Counted from the stretch's first letter, positions 1 through 8,767 are shown. The stretch: 24,770 nt of DNA from JAJFTV01 sp964426355 (GCA_964426355.1 CAYRRA010000045.1:1-24770); one strand, 5' to 3'. Notes: a model not told the origin generated them from the letters alone. Translations and numbers: made by a program.

Positions 1-17
1 CCCGGCGGTGGCCCCCG

Positions 18-323
18 TCAGAAACGGTTCATGGACATGGGTGTATTTACCAGTGCCACAATGCGCGAAATCGCTCCGCTCTCAAGCATCACCGATATTT
101 GTAAAATGGAAGTAGCGACAACCAGTGCAATTGGTAAAGAAGCAATAATACCTGCCAGGCTGGATTCAAGAATAATACTGACAGGCGTTTTGAAAAACAA
201 CCAGGCAACGAGAAAGGTAACCACCCAACCAACCAGACCGGCAATATCTGCTGGTGATTTTTTGAACACCAACAAAATTAAAATGACAATTACTGGCAAT
301 AATGCGAGTAGTGCAGGCAACAA
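18..323 (-). pseudogene. L-lactate permease (LctP/LldP)-type N-terminal fragment, stop codon near the window edge
   Basis: The 101-residue frame is almost entirely hydrophobic, with about three membrane segments, and resembles the N-terminus of LctP-family lactate/glycolate permeases, which are normally over 500 residues. The start is a TTG at 323, placed 7 nt after a strong AGGAGGA ribosome binding site (331-337 read in reverse). An in-frame TGA at 18-20 ends the frame just after a segment ending MSMNR. Only 17 bases remain beyond it, so three readings stay open: a genuine nonsense or frameshift mutation, a sequencing error at a contig end, or a small separate membrane protein. The family assignment rests on general resemblance of the first segments (the LPIAL / GAISRI region) and is moderate. 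If intact, it would be a proton-coupled carboxylate importer. Confidence 0.5.
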
Positions 324-351
324 GGTATTTTCCTCCTGATTTGGATTGAGA

Positions 352-360
352 ATTATCGCA
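352..360 (-). promoter_or_regulatory. Possible extended -10 promoter for the permease fragment
   Basis: On the minus strand the sequence reads TGC GATAAT, an extended -10 motif with a 5/6 hexamer. The expected start of transcription is about 345, giving a leader of roughly 20 nt that contains the AGGAGGA ribosome binding site. No good -35 box is at the right distance. A perfect TTGACA lies at 392-397 but is too far upstream to pair with it. Confidence 0.35.
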
Positions 361-424
361 CAATGATAACCGATTTTTATCAGTCGATCTCTGTCAATTT
401 CCCGTCCGGTAGTGGCTCAAGTCT

Positions 425-466
425 TAAAAAAAGAACCATAAGACCCAGGAATATGGTCGTATGGTC
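425..466 (-). terminator. Rho-independent terminator of the S9 peptidase gene
   Basis: Arms 435-445 and 455-465 pair over 11 positions with one mismatch around a 9-nt loop. Read on the minus strand, the stem is followed within two bases by a run of seven U. It lies about 135 nt after the peptidase stop codon and ahead of the permease fragment, so the two genes are probably separate transcripts. Confidence 0.65.
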
Positions 467-600
467 TTTAATAATGGTATTGAAATTTCGATCTAATTTC
501 GTGATAACTTCATCTAATCCCACCCACAACACTTAACATTAGGGCTGGAAGGTGGGTAAAAGCTCTCATCCCGAATTCGCATCATCTCAAGAAGAGCACT

Positions 601-2604
601 TCATTTCAGGTATTTATCAAACCACCTGAGGATATGGTTCAATCGCGCAATACGACGGTCAGTACGCCCTGTGCGAGAGAGCCCATGAGGTTCATTCGGA
701 AACCTTACCATCTCCGTATCCACGCCCAGTCGTTTTAAGGCAACGAACACCTGTTCACCCTGCTCGATGGCACATCTCAAATCCATTTCACTGTGGATTA
801 CCAATGTAGGAGTCTTGGCGTTACCCAAATATTTTATTGGCGACATCTTCCACATCAGTTCAATATCTTCATAAGGAGCCTTGTTGCCTGACTCCTGTTG
901 AAATTCATAATTGAAATCGCTTGAACCCCACATACTGATCAGATTACTGACACTGCGTTGTGTGACTGCCGCTTTGAACCGGTCTGTATGCCCGATAATC
1001 CAATTGGTCATATAACCGCCATAGCTGCCACCAGTGACACCCATGCGTTTCTTCGCGATATAGGGCTTCTTTTCAATGATATCGGCAAAAGCCATCATAT
1101 CATCATAGTCCGGTCCGCCCCAATTGCTCGTGATTGCAGCTGCATGATCTTCTCCATACCCTTTGCCGCCGCGTGGATTGGTAAAGCAAACCACATACCC
1201 GTTAGCTGCAAGGTAATAGAATTCATGCATGAAGAAATTGCCATACATCGCCCATGGACCGCCATGAATCTCAATGATACAAGGATATTTTTTCTCGGCG
1301 TCGAAATCGGGGGGTTTCAGTATCCAGCCTTGCAGATCATTACCCGCACCACCTTTATACCAAAACTCCTCCACTTCCCCCAAATCAATTTCTGACAGCA
1401 GTTTTTTGTTGTGTTTGGTCAATTTTCTGCTTTGTCCGCTCGCGATATCCATCACATATAGCTGTCCAGTATCATCCATCTTGCCATAAAAATACGACAT
1501 CATGGTTTGGTCCTGGTCAAAACAGACGCTTCCAATATCGCCGCTCCCCTCAATGATTGTGATCTCTGTCCCCTGCTGCACGTCGACACTTTTTAATATT
1601 GAGCTTCCGTGTTCACAAATTCTGAAAAATACCTTACTCCCATCTTTTGACCAGAGCGGTGGCATGTTTTCGGTGTGCCCCATATCATTGATCACACCTT
1701 CGCCTACATCAAACCCGAATTTTTCAGTCAGATTTTTTGGCGGTTTTGAACCGTCTGAAGGCACAACCCACAGACTCGTATTTTTATACATCTTCCCTTC
1801 ATTTTCGGCGCCGTAATAAGCAATCCATTTTCCATCTGGTGAATAAGAAGGGGTATATTTTGACCCGCGCGGGGTTGGGATTTTTGTAAAGTCTCCACCT
1901 TTTGCTGGCATGGTAAAGAGGTCAGTTGCAAAGGTGTCATTATCTGGGTCAACACTTCGATTGGAAAAAAAAGCGAGCCTTTTACCATCAGGAGACCATA
2001 CAGGGTCACTTTCATCGAATACCTCATGGTCAGTTAACTGCTTCATTTTCCCATCTGCAACATCGACCACCCATATATGCAAACGTTCCTGCGGGAGATA
2101 TCCAAAGCCATCCAACTTAAAAAACAGTCGTTTATAATGCCGTGCAACCACCCCCAACTTCTTCTTTTGTTCGTCCTTTTCCCGCTCAATCTGTTCCGGA
2201 TCAAATTTGACTGCGGTGAAAACAATTTTCTTCCCATCTGGTGACCAGGAAAATCCGTCAATATTGCCTTCAAATTTTGTCAAAGGTCTGGCTTCACCAC
2301 CCTCCAGGTTGATGAGGTAAATTTGGGATGGTTTTTCGGCATCGCTGCGGTTAGACAGAAATGCAATTGTTTTACTGTCGGGGGACCACTCAGGTGAGGA
2401 ATCGATCTGGTTACCAAAAGTGAATTGACGATTGTGGTCATCTTCCAGCGATATCAAAAAGAGATTGGAATACTTTTTCTCTGTCTTTTTTTCCACCCGG
2501 TGATCGGTATAAACTACAAATTTCCCATTCGGTGACAGGCGAGCGCCTGTCATCAGGTGAAAAGAATACAAATCCTCAGCAGTAATTTTTCTTTTTTTTG
2601 CCAT
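601..2604 (-). CDS. S9 family prolyl oligopeptidase / acylaminoacyl-peptidase-like serine peptidase
   Basis: This 667-residue protein has the S9 two-domain layout. Residues about 1-400 form a beta-propeller with repeated TolB/PD40-like strands (SPDGK and WSPDG motifs recur). The C-terminal alpha/beta hydrolase domain carries the nucleophile in GGSYGG (Ser527), the acid in HSEMD (Asp608) and the base in NEPHG (His640), so the triad looks intact. Family members cleave short peptides or N-acylated peptides, often after proline or hydrophobic residues. No signal peptide is seen; the basic start (MAKKRK) suggests a cytoplasmic enzyme. The ATG follows AAGGAG by about 8 nt. It is divergent from the ClC gene and probably monocistronic, with its own promoter and terminator. 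The exact substrate class cannot be read from the sequence. Confidence 0.92.
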   Translation of the reverse strand: MAKKRKITAEDLYSFHLMTGARLSPNGKFVVYTDHRVEKKTEKKYSNLFLISLEDDHNRQFTFGNQIDSSPEWSPDSKTIAFLSNRSDAEKPSQIYLINLEGGEARPLTKFEGNIDGFSWSPDGKKIVFTAVKFDPEQIEREKDEQKKKLGVVARHYKRLFFKLDGFGYLPQERLHIWVVDVADGKMKQLTDHEVFDESDPVWSPDGKRLAFFSNRSVDPDNDTFATDLFTMPAKGGDFTKIPTPRGSKYTPSYSPDGKWIAYYGAENEGKMYKNTSLWVVPSDGSKPPKNLTEKFGFDVGEGVINDMGHTENMPPLWSKDGSKVFFRICEHGSSILKSVDVQQGTEITIIEGSGDIGSVCFDQDQTMMSYFYGKMDDTGQLYVMDIASGQSRKLTKHNKKLLSEIDLGEVEEFWYKGGAGNDLQGWILKPPDFDAEKKYPCIIEIHGGPWAMYGNFFMHEFYYLAANGYVVCFTNPRGGKGYGEDHAAAITSNWGGPDYDDMMAFADIIEKKPYIAKKRMGVTGGSYGGYMTNWIIGHTDRFKAAVTQRSVSNLISMWGSSDFNYEFQQESGNKAPYEDIELMWKMSPIKYLGNAKTPTLVIHSEMDLRCAIEQGEQVFVALKRLGVDTEMVRFPNEPHGLSRTGRTDRRIARLNHILRWFDKYLK

Positions 2605-2636
2605 TTGGATACTCCTTGATTACATCTTTTGGTTGA

Positions 2637-2665
2637 TTTAGATTTAAACAAAGCGATGATTTCAA
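2637..2665 (-). promoter_or_regulatory. Candidate sigma-70-type promoter of the S9 peptidase
   Basis: On the minus strand, TTGAAA (2660-2665, 5/6 match to the -35 consensus) and TCTAAA (2637-2642, 4/6 match to the -10) are separated by exactly 17 nt. The predicted start near 2630 gives a leader of about 26 nt containing the AAGGAG ribosome binding site. The region is AT-rich, so chance matches are possible. Confidence 0.4.
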
Positions 2666-2801
2666 TCTGAATTTACTGAATTTTTTAAATCAATTTGCAA
2701 AAAGAACAGACCATTTCAGTTAAAAAAATACCTTCCCACGATGATGACTTCAAAATGTCATCAATCGAATTACCTGAATGAATTCTACACCCATTTATTC
2801 T

Positions 2802-2830
2802 CTTACGCTGCTGTGCTACGGGAGTATAAT
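2802..2830 (+). promoter_or_regulatory. Candidate promoter of the ClC gene, inside the longest open frame
   Basis: A perfect TATAAT lies at 2825-2830 with a weak CTTACG -35 (2802-2807, 3/6) at 17 nt spacing. Transcription would begin near 2837, followed by an AAGAAGGA ribosome binding site (2846-2853) and the TTG at 2861. The promoter therefore lies within the upstream extension of the reading frame and argues that this extension is not translated. Confidence 0.5.
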
Positions 2831-2860
2831 CGGGACAGTTTTCTTAAGAAGGAATTTGCA

Positions 2861-5161
2861 TTGAAAAGAGACATAATTACAGTCAATTTCAAATCCGAAA
2901 AAGAAAAACTGTTTCAATGGATGGAAAAATATGCCATCCCAGATTCATCTTTGATGATTGTTACGGCTTTATTGGTAGGAGCTATGGCAGGTTTTGGAGC
3001 TATTGGCTTTCGCCTGCTGATTGAGTTCTTCCAAAAAATGAGCTTCCAGGGAATAGCCTCATTTTTTACCCAGGTCTCCCCTTTTCACCTGATGATCATC
3101 CCTGCGCTTGGCGGTGCGATTATCGGTCCAATGATTTATCGTTTTGCACGGGAAGCCAAAGGGCATGGGGTACCGGAAGTGATGGAAGCGGTCGCTTTAC
3201 ACGGAGGACGAATACGTCCACAGGTTGCTCTGGTCAAAATCCTCTCATCCGCAATCTGTATTGGTACAGGCGGTTCTGTAGGACAGGAAGGTCCAATCGC
3301 CCAAATCGGGGCATCGATTGGTTCTTCCATTGGACAGGTCTTTCGCCTCTCAGATGAACGCATCCGCAATCTTGTTGCGTGTGGCGCAGCAGGCGGCATC
3401 TCAGCAACGTTTAACGCACCCATTGGAGGCGCTTTGTTTGCGATGGAAGTCGTGCTGGGAAGGCTGCAAGTCTCCAATTTCGTTGCAGTTGTTATCTCTG
3501 CTGTGACCGCGGATGTGATCGGGCGACACTTTGAAGGGAACGTAAGCACCTTCAATGTACCCGCATATTCAATGGGACAACCTAAAGAGCTTTTCCTCTA
3601 TGCGCTTTTGGGTATCGTAATCGCAGTTGGCTCGGTATTTTTCACTCGATTCCTGTATTGGATGGAAGACCTGTGGGACAAGATCTCCATTCCTGAGTAT
3701 ATCAAACCCATCATCGGTGGTTTGATCCTGGGAGCCATCGGAATCGTGACATTTCAATCAGATGGCATTCCGCGTATTTTCGGCGTCGGGTATGGGTCCA
3801 TCGGTGAAGCCCTTTCTGGTTCATTGCCATTGAAAATTGCTATCGGGTTGTTTTTCCTGAAGATACTGGGCACATCGATCACCATCGGGTCTGGAGGTTC
3901 AGGCGGGGTTTTTGCTCCCTCGCTTTATGCAGGAGCCATGCTTGGGCTGGCTTTTGGGTTAATTGCGCAAGCCATCTTCCCCTCTGTGGTGACCAATCCT
4001 GGAGCGTTTTCGTTGGTAGGTATGGCTGCCTTTCTGGGAGGCGCAACCCACGCCCCAATCACAGCTATCCTCATCCTGTTTGAGATGACCAATGATTATC
4101 ACATCATCCTGCCGTTGATGCTCACGACGGTTGTGAGTACATTATTTGCACGATCTATTTTCCGTGAATCCATCTATACCATGAAACTTGTACGAAAAGG
4201 AATCCATCTGGACCAGGGGCAGGATTTGGATGTGATGCAGGGAATAGCCATTCATGAAGTTATGAGCACAGACTATCAAGTGATCACGCCAGAGATGACC
4301 CTTAAGGAATTCGCAAAAATACTGACCACATCCCATCTCAATGCCTTTCCTGTTGCTGATTCCAAAGGTATCTTACGGGGAGTTCTTACCGCCAGTGATC
4401 TTTACAGAGAAGCACCGCATGGAAAGTATGAACAAAAAACGGTAAATTCCATTTCTACGAAAAGCAATCTGCAAATTGCCCTTCCCAACGAACCGGTATG
4501 GAAATCGCTAAAACGCATGAGCGCTCTTGATATCAGCCTCATTCCCGTAGTCGATGATCTTGAAAGCAGAAAACTCATTGGTGTTGTAACGCGCGCCAAT
4601 ATCATCCGGGCATATAATCACGCTATTGCAAAGCGCGCTCATCTTCAACATCAAAACGAGATGTTTAAATTGGGAAAACTGGACACAACCGGGATCGGAT
4701 ATGTGGAAATGCGTCCCGAAAGCCCTTACATTGGAGAACAGATCAGAGATATCCCACTGCCTGACGATTGCCTGGTTATCTCTGTTCGGCGGAAAGGACG
4801 AAAAAACCTCTCCATCGCACATGGGCATACCATCATCCAAGCCGGTGATATTCTTACCGTATTTGCAGAACAAAGCTGCCTCAGCGAAATTGAGCACATT
4901 CTGCATAATACTGCAAATACACAAAAGGATAAAAGCTCTCAAACCAAACGTGAAGAATTCGTCGTTCCAGCGGGGGCGGCTGTCATAGGCAAACGCATTG
5001 ATCAACTTGCTTTGCCTCCCAACCTGATCCTGGTTAATATTCACAGAGGGAAAGAAGTTTTAATCCCGCATGGAAATTCAGTCATCTTGGCTGGCGATAT
5101 CATCGAAGTATTTAGTAAACAAAATGACATCGAAACCGCGCGTGATCTCTTTACAATATAA
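2861..5161 (+). CDS. ClC-family chloride channel/transporter with two CBS and two TrkA-C (RCK-C) domains
   Basis: The start is set at TTG 2861 (766 residues). The frame extends upstream to an ATG at 2741, but those 40 residues are not membrane-protein-like and contain the likely promoter. The ClC core (about residues 30-430) shows GHGVP, GQEGP with the gating glutamate (Glu143), the NAPIGG helix region and GSGGSGGVFAP, plus the conserved Tyr in TNDYHIILP. The residue matching the internal proton glutamate of E. coli ClC (Glu203) is Val197, as in ClC channels, while the preceding Glu is kept. After the core come two CBS domains (about 445-590), which in other ClC proteins bind adenine nucleotides, and two TrkA-C modules (about 610-680 and 700-765), ligand-sensing domains best known from K+ channels. 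The role is anion transport across the inner membrane, probably under ligand control. It converges on the recD2-type gene. Confidence 0.93.
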   Translation: MKRDIITVNFKSEKEKLFQWMEKYAIPDSSLMIVTALLVGAMAGFGAIGFRLLIEFFQKMSFQGIASFFTQVSPFHLMIIPALGGAIIGPMIYRFAREAKGHGVPEVMEAVALHGGRIRPQVALVKILSSAICIGTGGSVGQEGPIAQIGASIGSSIGQVFRLSDERIRNLVACGAAGGISATFNAPIGGALFAMEVVLGRLQVSNFVAVVISAVTADVIGRHFEGNVSTFNVPAYSMGQPKELFLYALLGIVIAVGSVFFTRFLYWMEDLWDKISIPEYIKPIIGGLILGAIGIVTFQSDGIPRIFGVGYGSIGEALSGSLPLKIAIGLFFLKILGTSITIGSGGSGGVFAPSLYAGAMLGLAFGLIAQAIFPSVVTNPGAFSLVGMAAFLGGATHAPITAILILFEMTNDYHIILPLMLTTVVSTLFARSIFRESIYTMKLVRKGIHLDQGQDLDVMQGIAIHEVMSTDYQVITPEMTLKEFAKILTTSHLNAFPVADSKGILRGVLTASDLYREAPHGKYEQKTVNSISTKSNLQIALPNEPVWKSLKRMSALDISLIPVVDDLESRKLIGVVTRANIIRAYNHAIAKRAHLQHQNEMFKLGKLDTTGIGYVEMRPESPYIGEQIRDIPLPDDCLVISVRRKGRKNLSIAHGHTIIQAGDILTVFAEQSCLSEIEHILHNTANTQKDKSSQTKREEFVVPAGAAVIGKRIDQLALPPNLILVNIHRGKEVLIPHGNSVILAGDIIEVFSKQNDIETARDLFTI

Positions 5162-5187
5162 AAGTGATGATGTTAAAAGATACGGCA

Positions 5188-7362
5188 TCAACTTGTTTTC
5201 AACAACTGGCACAACCGTGTGTTTCGGGTTGCAGTTTGATTATTACGCACTGCCATCCCAATCGCTTTCTTGCTGCCGACCATCACCACCATCTTTCTGG
5301 CACGACTCACAGCAGTGTACAAAAGGTTTCGCTGAAGCATAATATAATGATGAGTTAACAAGGGTAATACTACGACCGGAAACTCCGAGCCCTGTGATTT
5401 GTGAATGGAAATGGCATACGCAAGCTGCAATTCATCGGTCTGGGTGAATTCATAAGACACCGTTCTGCCCTCAAAATCAACCTCAAGATGTTGCTCCTCC
5501 AAATCAATATTCACAACATTTCCGATATCCCCATTAAAAACCAGCTTATCGTAGTTATTACGCAACTGCATCACGCGATCACCAACCCGTAACAATCGTT
5601 CCCCACTGCGAAATTCAATCCCACGGGCTTTTACGGGGTTAATGGCTTGTTGAAGGCGCTGGTTTAGACTGCTCACACCGGCTGGTCCACGGTACATCGG
5701 GCTTAACACCTGCACCTCTTTTGCAGAAATTCCAAACTTATTTTTTAACCGGTTCGTGACGATATCAACAATCCATTCTTCCACCTTCTCAGCCGATTCC
5801 ATGTTGAACAAGAAAAAATCATTGGCTTTCTCCGAAAATTCAGGAAGATCGCCCCGATTGATCCGATGCGTATTCTCAATAATAAAACTGTCTTCCGATT
5901 GCCTGAAAATTTGGGTCAACCGTTTAACAGGAATAACTTCACTTTCGATCATATCCTTTAATACATTTCCCGCACCCACCGATGGGAGCTGATCCTGGTC
6001 GCCAATGAAGAGAACATGCGTACCATCTGAAACCGCATCGAGAAGGGCGTGCATCAGGAGAATATCAATCATGGATGCTTCATCAACGATTATCAAATCG
6101 GTATTCAAAGGGTGTTTTCGATTTCTCTTGAACCCATGATTGGTGGGCGTGTATTCCAATAAGCGATGGATAGTCGCTGCCTCAAGACCGGTCGCTTCTG
6201 AAAGCCGTTTTGCAGCCCTGCCAGTAGGAGCAGTCAATAAAACACTCAGACCAAAAGAGAGCAGTAATCGGATTAAATTGCCTGTTATCGTGCTCTTCCC
6301 AGTTCCTGGACCGCCCGTGAGAATACTCACTTTATTGCTCACCGCCATCTGGATGGCACTCATCTGTTCAATCGTTAACCTGATTTTGTCACTTTGCTGT
6401 AACCATTCTGCGGCTTGATCCCAATTTGCAGTCACAAATAAACCCATTCGATCGCGACTCGTTTTAATCAGACGCAGCAAATTTTCAGCAACCGCTTGTT
6501 CGGCATTGTAAAAGTAAGGCAGATAAATTGCTTCTCCACTTCCAAGTAAATACTTCTTTTCCAGGAGAAGATCAATTTGCCGAGAACAGTTTTCTTCTGG
6601 AACCTGCAATAACTTCGAACAACCGATAACTAGTTCGCTACGTTCTGCAAAACAATGTCCCTCCTGGCTCATTGTTTCCAATGTATACCCCAATCCGGCT
6701 TGAATCCGCGCTGGGGAATCTGCCAGCAACCCCATTTCAAGGGCAATCCGATCTGCTGTAACAAACCCTACCCCCTGAATATCATGAATGAGTTGATACG
6801 GGTTTGCTTTGACCAGTTCAATCGCACCGTCGCCATATTGCCGGTAAATTTTCACAGCCAGAGATACCCCAACACCATACTGTTGTAGAAACATCATGAT
6901 GTCTTTGATATACCGCTGCTCACGCCAGGACACAGCAATCATCTGTGCACGCTTTCGACCTATTTTGGGGATTTCAATTAACCGTTCAGGGGAACAATCT
7001 AAGATTTCCAATGATTTTTCGCCAAAATAGTCGGTAATTCTTTGTGCTGTAACCGTTCCTACACCTTTTAACAGACCACTGCTCAGATAACGGGCTATCG
7101 CTTCTGTTGTTTCAGGGGGTTTGACCTGGTATTTTTCAACCTCAAATTGACGACCATATTGGTTGTGAGTTGTCCATATCCCTTTCACGCGTAAGGTCTC
7201 ACCCACCTGGATACCCGGCATGACTCCCACAATCGTTATCGAGGACTTGTTGCCTTTTTTTCCCAGTCGCGCAACAGTGTAGCCATTTTCCTCATTCGCA
7301 AAGGTTATGGTTTCTAACACACCTTCCAATTCTTCATACGGTAGTAAAGGCAGTTCAGTCAT
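5188..7362 (-). CDS. recD2: RecD2-type ATP-dependent 5'-3' DNA helicase
   Basis: The protein is a superfamily 1B helicase of the stand-alone RecD2 type, found in bacteria regardless of RecBC. The N-terminal part holds an OB-like domain and tandem helix-hairpin-helix motifs (GVGTVTAQRI, IPKIGRKRA, GVGFVTADRI). The motor shows Walker A GGPGTGKST (Lys356), Walker B IIVDEASM, motif III GDQDQLPSVGAG, motif V around SIHKSQGSEF and motif VI TAVSRARK. RecD2 proteins unwind 5'-tailed DNA and act in genome maintenance. Start choice: the open frame reaches a TTG at 7392 and an ATG at 7383, but only the ATG at 7362 has a well-placed ribosome binding site (GAGGGTGA). This gives 724 residues, normal for RecD2. 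The 26 nt separating its stop from the converging ClC gene contain no terminator, so the transcripts probably overlap. Confidence 0.93.
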   Translation of the reverse strand: MTELPLLPYEELEGVLETITFANEENGYTVARLGKKGNKSSITIVGVMPGIQVGETLRVKGIWTTHNQYGRQFEVEKYQVKPPETTEAIARYLSSGLLKGVGTVTAQRITDYFGEKSLEILDCSPERLIEIPKIGRKRAQMIAVSWREQRYIKDIMMFLQQYGVGVSLAVKIYRQYGDGAIELVKANPYQLIHDIQGVGFVTADRIALEMGLLADSPARIQAGLGYTLETMSQEGHCFAERSELVIGCSKLLQVPEENCSRQIDLLLEKKYLLGSGEAIYLPYFYNAEQAVAENLLRLIKTSRDRMGLFVTANWDQAAEWLQQSDKIRLTIEQMSAIQMAVSNKVSILTGGPGTGKSTITGNLIRLLLSFGLSVLLTAPTGRAAKRLSEATGLEAATIHRLLEYTPTNHGFKRNRKHPLNTDLIIVDEASMIDILLMHALLDAVSDGTHVLFIGDQDQLPSVGAGNVLKDMIESEVIPVKRLTQIFRQSEDSFIIENTHRINRGDLPEFSEKANDFFLFNMESAEKVEEWIVDIVTNRLKNKFGISAKEVQVLSPMYRGPAGVSSLNQRLQQAINPVKARGIEFRSGERLLRVGDRVMQLRNNYDKLVFNGDIGNVVNIDLEEQHLEVDFEGRTVSYEFTQTDELQLAYAISIHKSQGSEFPVVVLPLLTHHYIMLQRNLLYTAVSRARKMVVMVGSKKAIGMAVRNNQTATRNTRLCQLLKTS

Positions 7363-7536
7363 CTGGTTCACCCTCGGGTTCATTATAACCAAAAGAACAT
7401 CTTCTCAGCCACCCAATTTTCCTCTTATAAACATTCTACCCGGCTGGAGATATAAGCCCGGATGTGAGGTATATTTTTCCACGCCTTACTGCTCGCCTGA
7501 TCAAAAGGCAATCCAGCAACGAATCATTATCCGCTA

Positions 7537-7545
7537 TGCTATAAT
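7537..7545 (+). promoter_or_regulatory. Extended -10 promoter of the class V aminotransferase
   Basis: TGC TATAAT is a perfect extended -10 element. The -35 position (CAACGA) does not match the consensus, which is usual when the TGn motif is present. Transcription would start near 7552, leaving a leader of about 30 nt that includes the GAGAGGA ribosome binding site. The stretch 7363-7580 is the divergent control region between the helicase and this gene; nothing else clear is seen in it. Confidence 0.6.
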
Positions 7546-7580
7546 CCATTCAAAAGCTTTAATGTTGAGAGGATTTTGCC

Positions 7581-8756
7581 ATGAAAGGTAAATCACTATT
7601 GATGATCCCAGGACCAATTGAATTTGATACAGACGTTCTGGCAGAGATGGGAAAACAAACCAGCAGCCACGTAGACATGGCGTTTATTGAGTCGTTTGGA
7701 CAGGCGCTCGAGGATATGCGAACCTTATTCGCATCTCCTGATGGGCAGCCATTTGTTGTAGCGGGTTCCGGCACGTTTGCAATGGATATGGCTGCATCCA
7801 ACCTGATCGAACCGGGTGATCGTGCCCTTGTATTGAACACCGGTTATTTCGGCGATAGAATGGCTGACATTCTTAATCGTTATGGAGCCCAGGTGGTGCA
7901 AATCACCGGCCAAATTGGTGGTATCCCAGACGTTGACCTCGTTGAGGCGGAGTTACAAAAACACCCATATAAGCTAATGACAATCACCCAGGTGGATACT
8001 TCAACGGGTGTTCTCAATAAAGTTGAAGATTTTTCCCGGCTGGCAAAAAAATACAATGCACTCGTCATTGTGGATGGTGTCTGTTCTGTAGCTGCTGAGG
8101 ACATTCAGATGAAAACATGGGGCATCGACGTGGCTTTTACCGCATCACAAAAAGCGGTTGGCGTTCCTCCGGGTTTGGCGCTCCTGGTTGCTTCGCCTGT
8201 AGCCATGCAAGCTTTCTCAAAGAGAAAAAGCCCTGTTTCCAACTATTATGCTGATTGGAAAAACTGGCTACCGATTATGGAAGCCTATGAAAAACGCAAA
8301 CCCGCCTATTTCGGAACACCTCCTGTTAACCTGATCAATGCGCTCCACATCAGCTTGAAAAAAATCCTCGCGGAAGGTACAGCACAACGACTACTTCGTC
8401 ACAGTCGAGTCAGTACCGCATTCAAAGAGGCTGTTCAAGCGTTGGGTTTAAAACAGGTGCCCCTCTCGGGTGATATTTCTGCCAATACCATGACGGCTCC
8501 TTATTTTCCAGAAACCATCAAACCCGCAGAGTTCCTGAATTCAGTCAGGGAAAATGGCGTTGTACTTGCTGGTGGACTGCACCCTGAGATTAAGAATTAT
8601 TACTTCCGCGTGGGACACATGGGTATCGTTGACCTGAATGACATCTTGACGACCATTGCTTCAATTGAAGCAGGGTTATGGAGCAGTGGTTACTCATTTA
8701 AACCTGGAGCGGGTACGCAAGCCGCCATGCAGAGTTATTTACAAAATGAAGCCTGA
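7581..8756 (+). CDS. Class V aminotransferase, alanine/serine-glyoxylate aminotransferase-like
   Basis: This 391-residue enzyme belongs to the fold-type I PLP-dependent, class V aminotransferases. The N-terminus MIPGP is typical of alanine-glyoxylate and serine-glyoxylate (or serine-pyruvate) aminotransferases. Asp165 (IVDGVCS) should contact the PLP pyridine nitrogen, and Lys191 (TASQKAVGVPPG) should form the internal aldimine. The GSGTFAMDMA loop is the expected phosphate-binding region. The likely reaction transfers an amino group from alanine or serine to a 2-oxo acid such as glyoxylate, but related proteins act on phosphonates or purine-catabolism intermediates, so the substrate is open. 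The ATG follows GAGAGGA by about 7 nt. The NYN-domain gene begins 11 nt after its stop and is probably cotranscribed. Confidence 0.88.
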   Translation: MKGKSLLMIPGPIEFDTDVLAEMGKQTSSHVDMAFIESFGQALEDMRTLFASPDGQPFVVAGSGTFAMDMAASNLIEPGDRALVLNTGYFGDRMADILNRYGAQVVQITGQIGGIPDVDLVEAELQKHPYKLMTITQVDTSTGVLNKVEDFSRLAKKYNALVIVDGVCSVAAEDIQMKTWGIDVAFTASQKAVGVPPGLALLVASPVAMQAFSKRKSPVSNYYADWKNWLPIMEAYEKRKPAYFGTPPVNLINALHISLKKILAEGTAQRLLRHSRVSTAFKEAVQALGLKQVPLSGDISANTMTAPYFPETIKPAEFLNSVRENGVVLAGGLHPEIKNYYFRVGHMGIVDLNDILTTIASIEAGLWSSGYSFKPGAGTQAAMQSYLQNEA

Positions 8757-8767
8757 TGGAGGGGTAA

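Noticed and set aside
392..397. TTGACA as the -35 box of the permease promoter
   Set aside because: It is 34 nt from the best -10 candidate, too far for a sigma-70-type promoter.
958..1395. 145-residue plus-strand frame inside the S9 peptidase gene
   Set aside because: It is the antisense shadow of the catalytic domain, with cysteine- and histidine-rich composition typical of shadows.
4508..5044. 178-residue minus-strand frame inside the ClC gene
   Set aside because: It is antisense to the conserved CBS and TrkA-C coding region, has no ribosome binding site and its translation has no recognisable domain.
7382..7387. TATAAT on the minus strand just before recD2 as its promoter
   Set aside because: It has neither a -35 match (GGCTGA) nor a correctly placed TG motif, and would leave too short a leader for the likely ribosome binding site.
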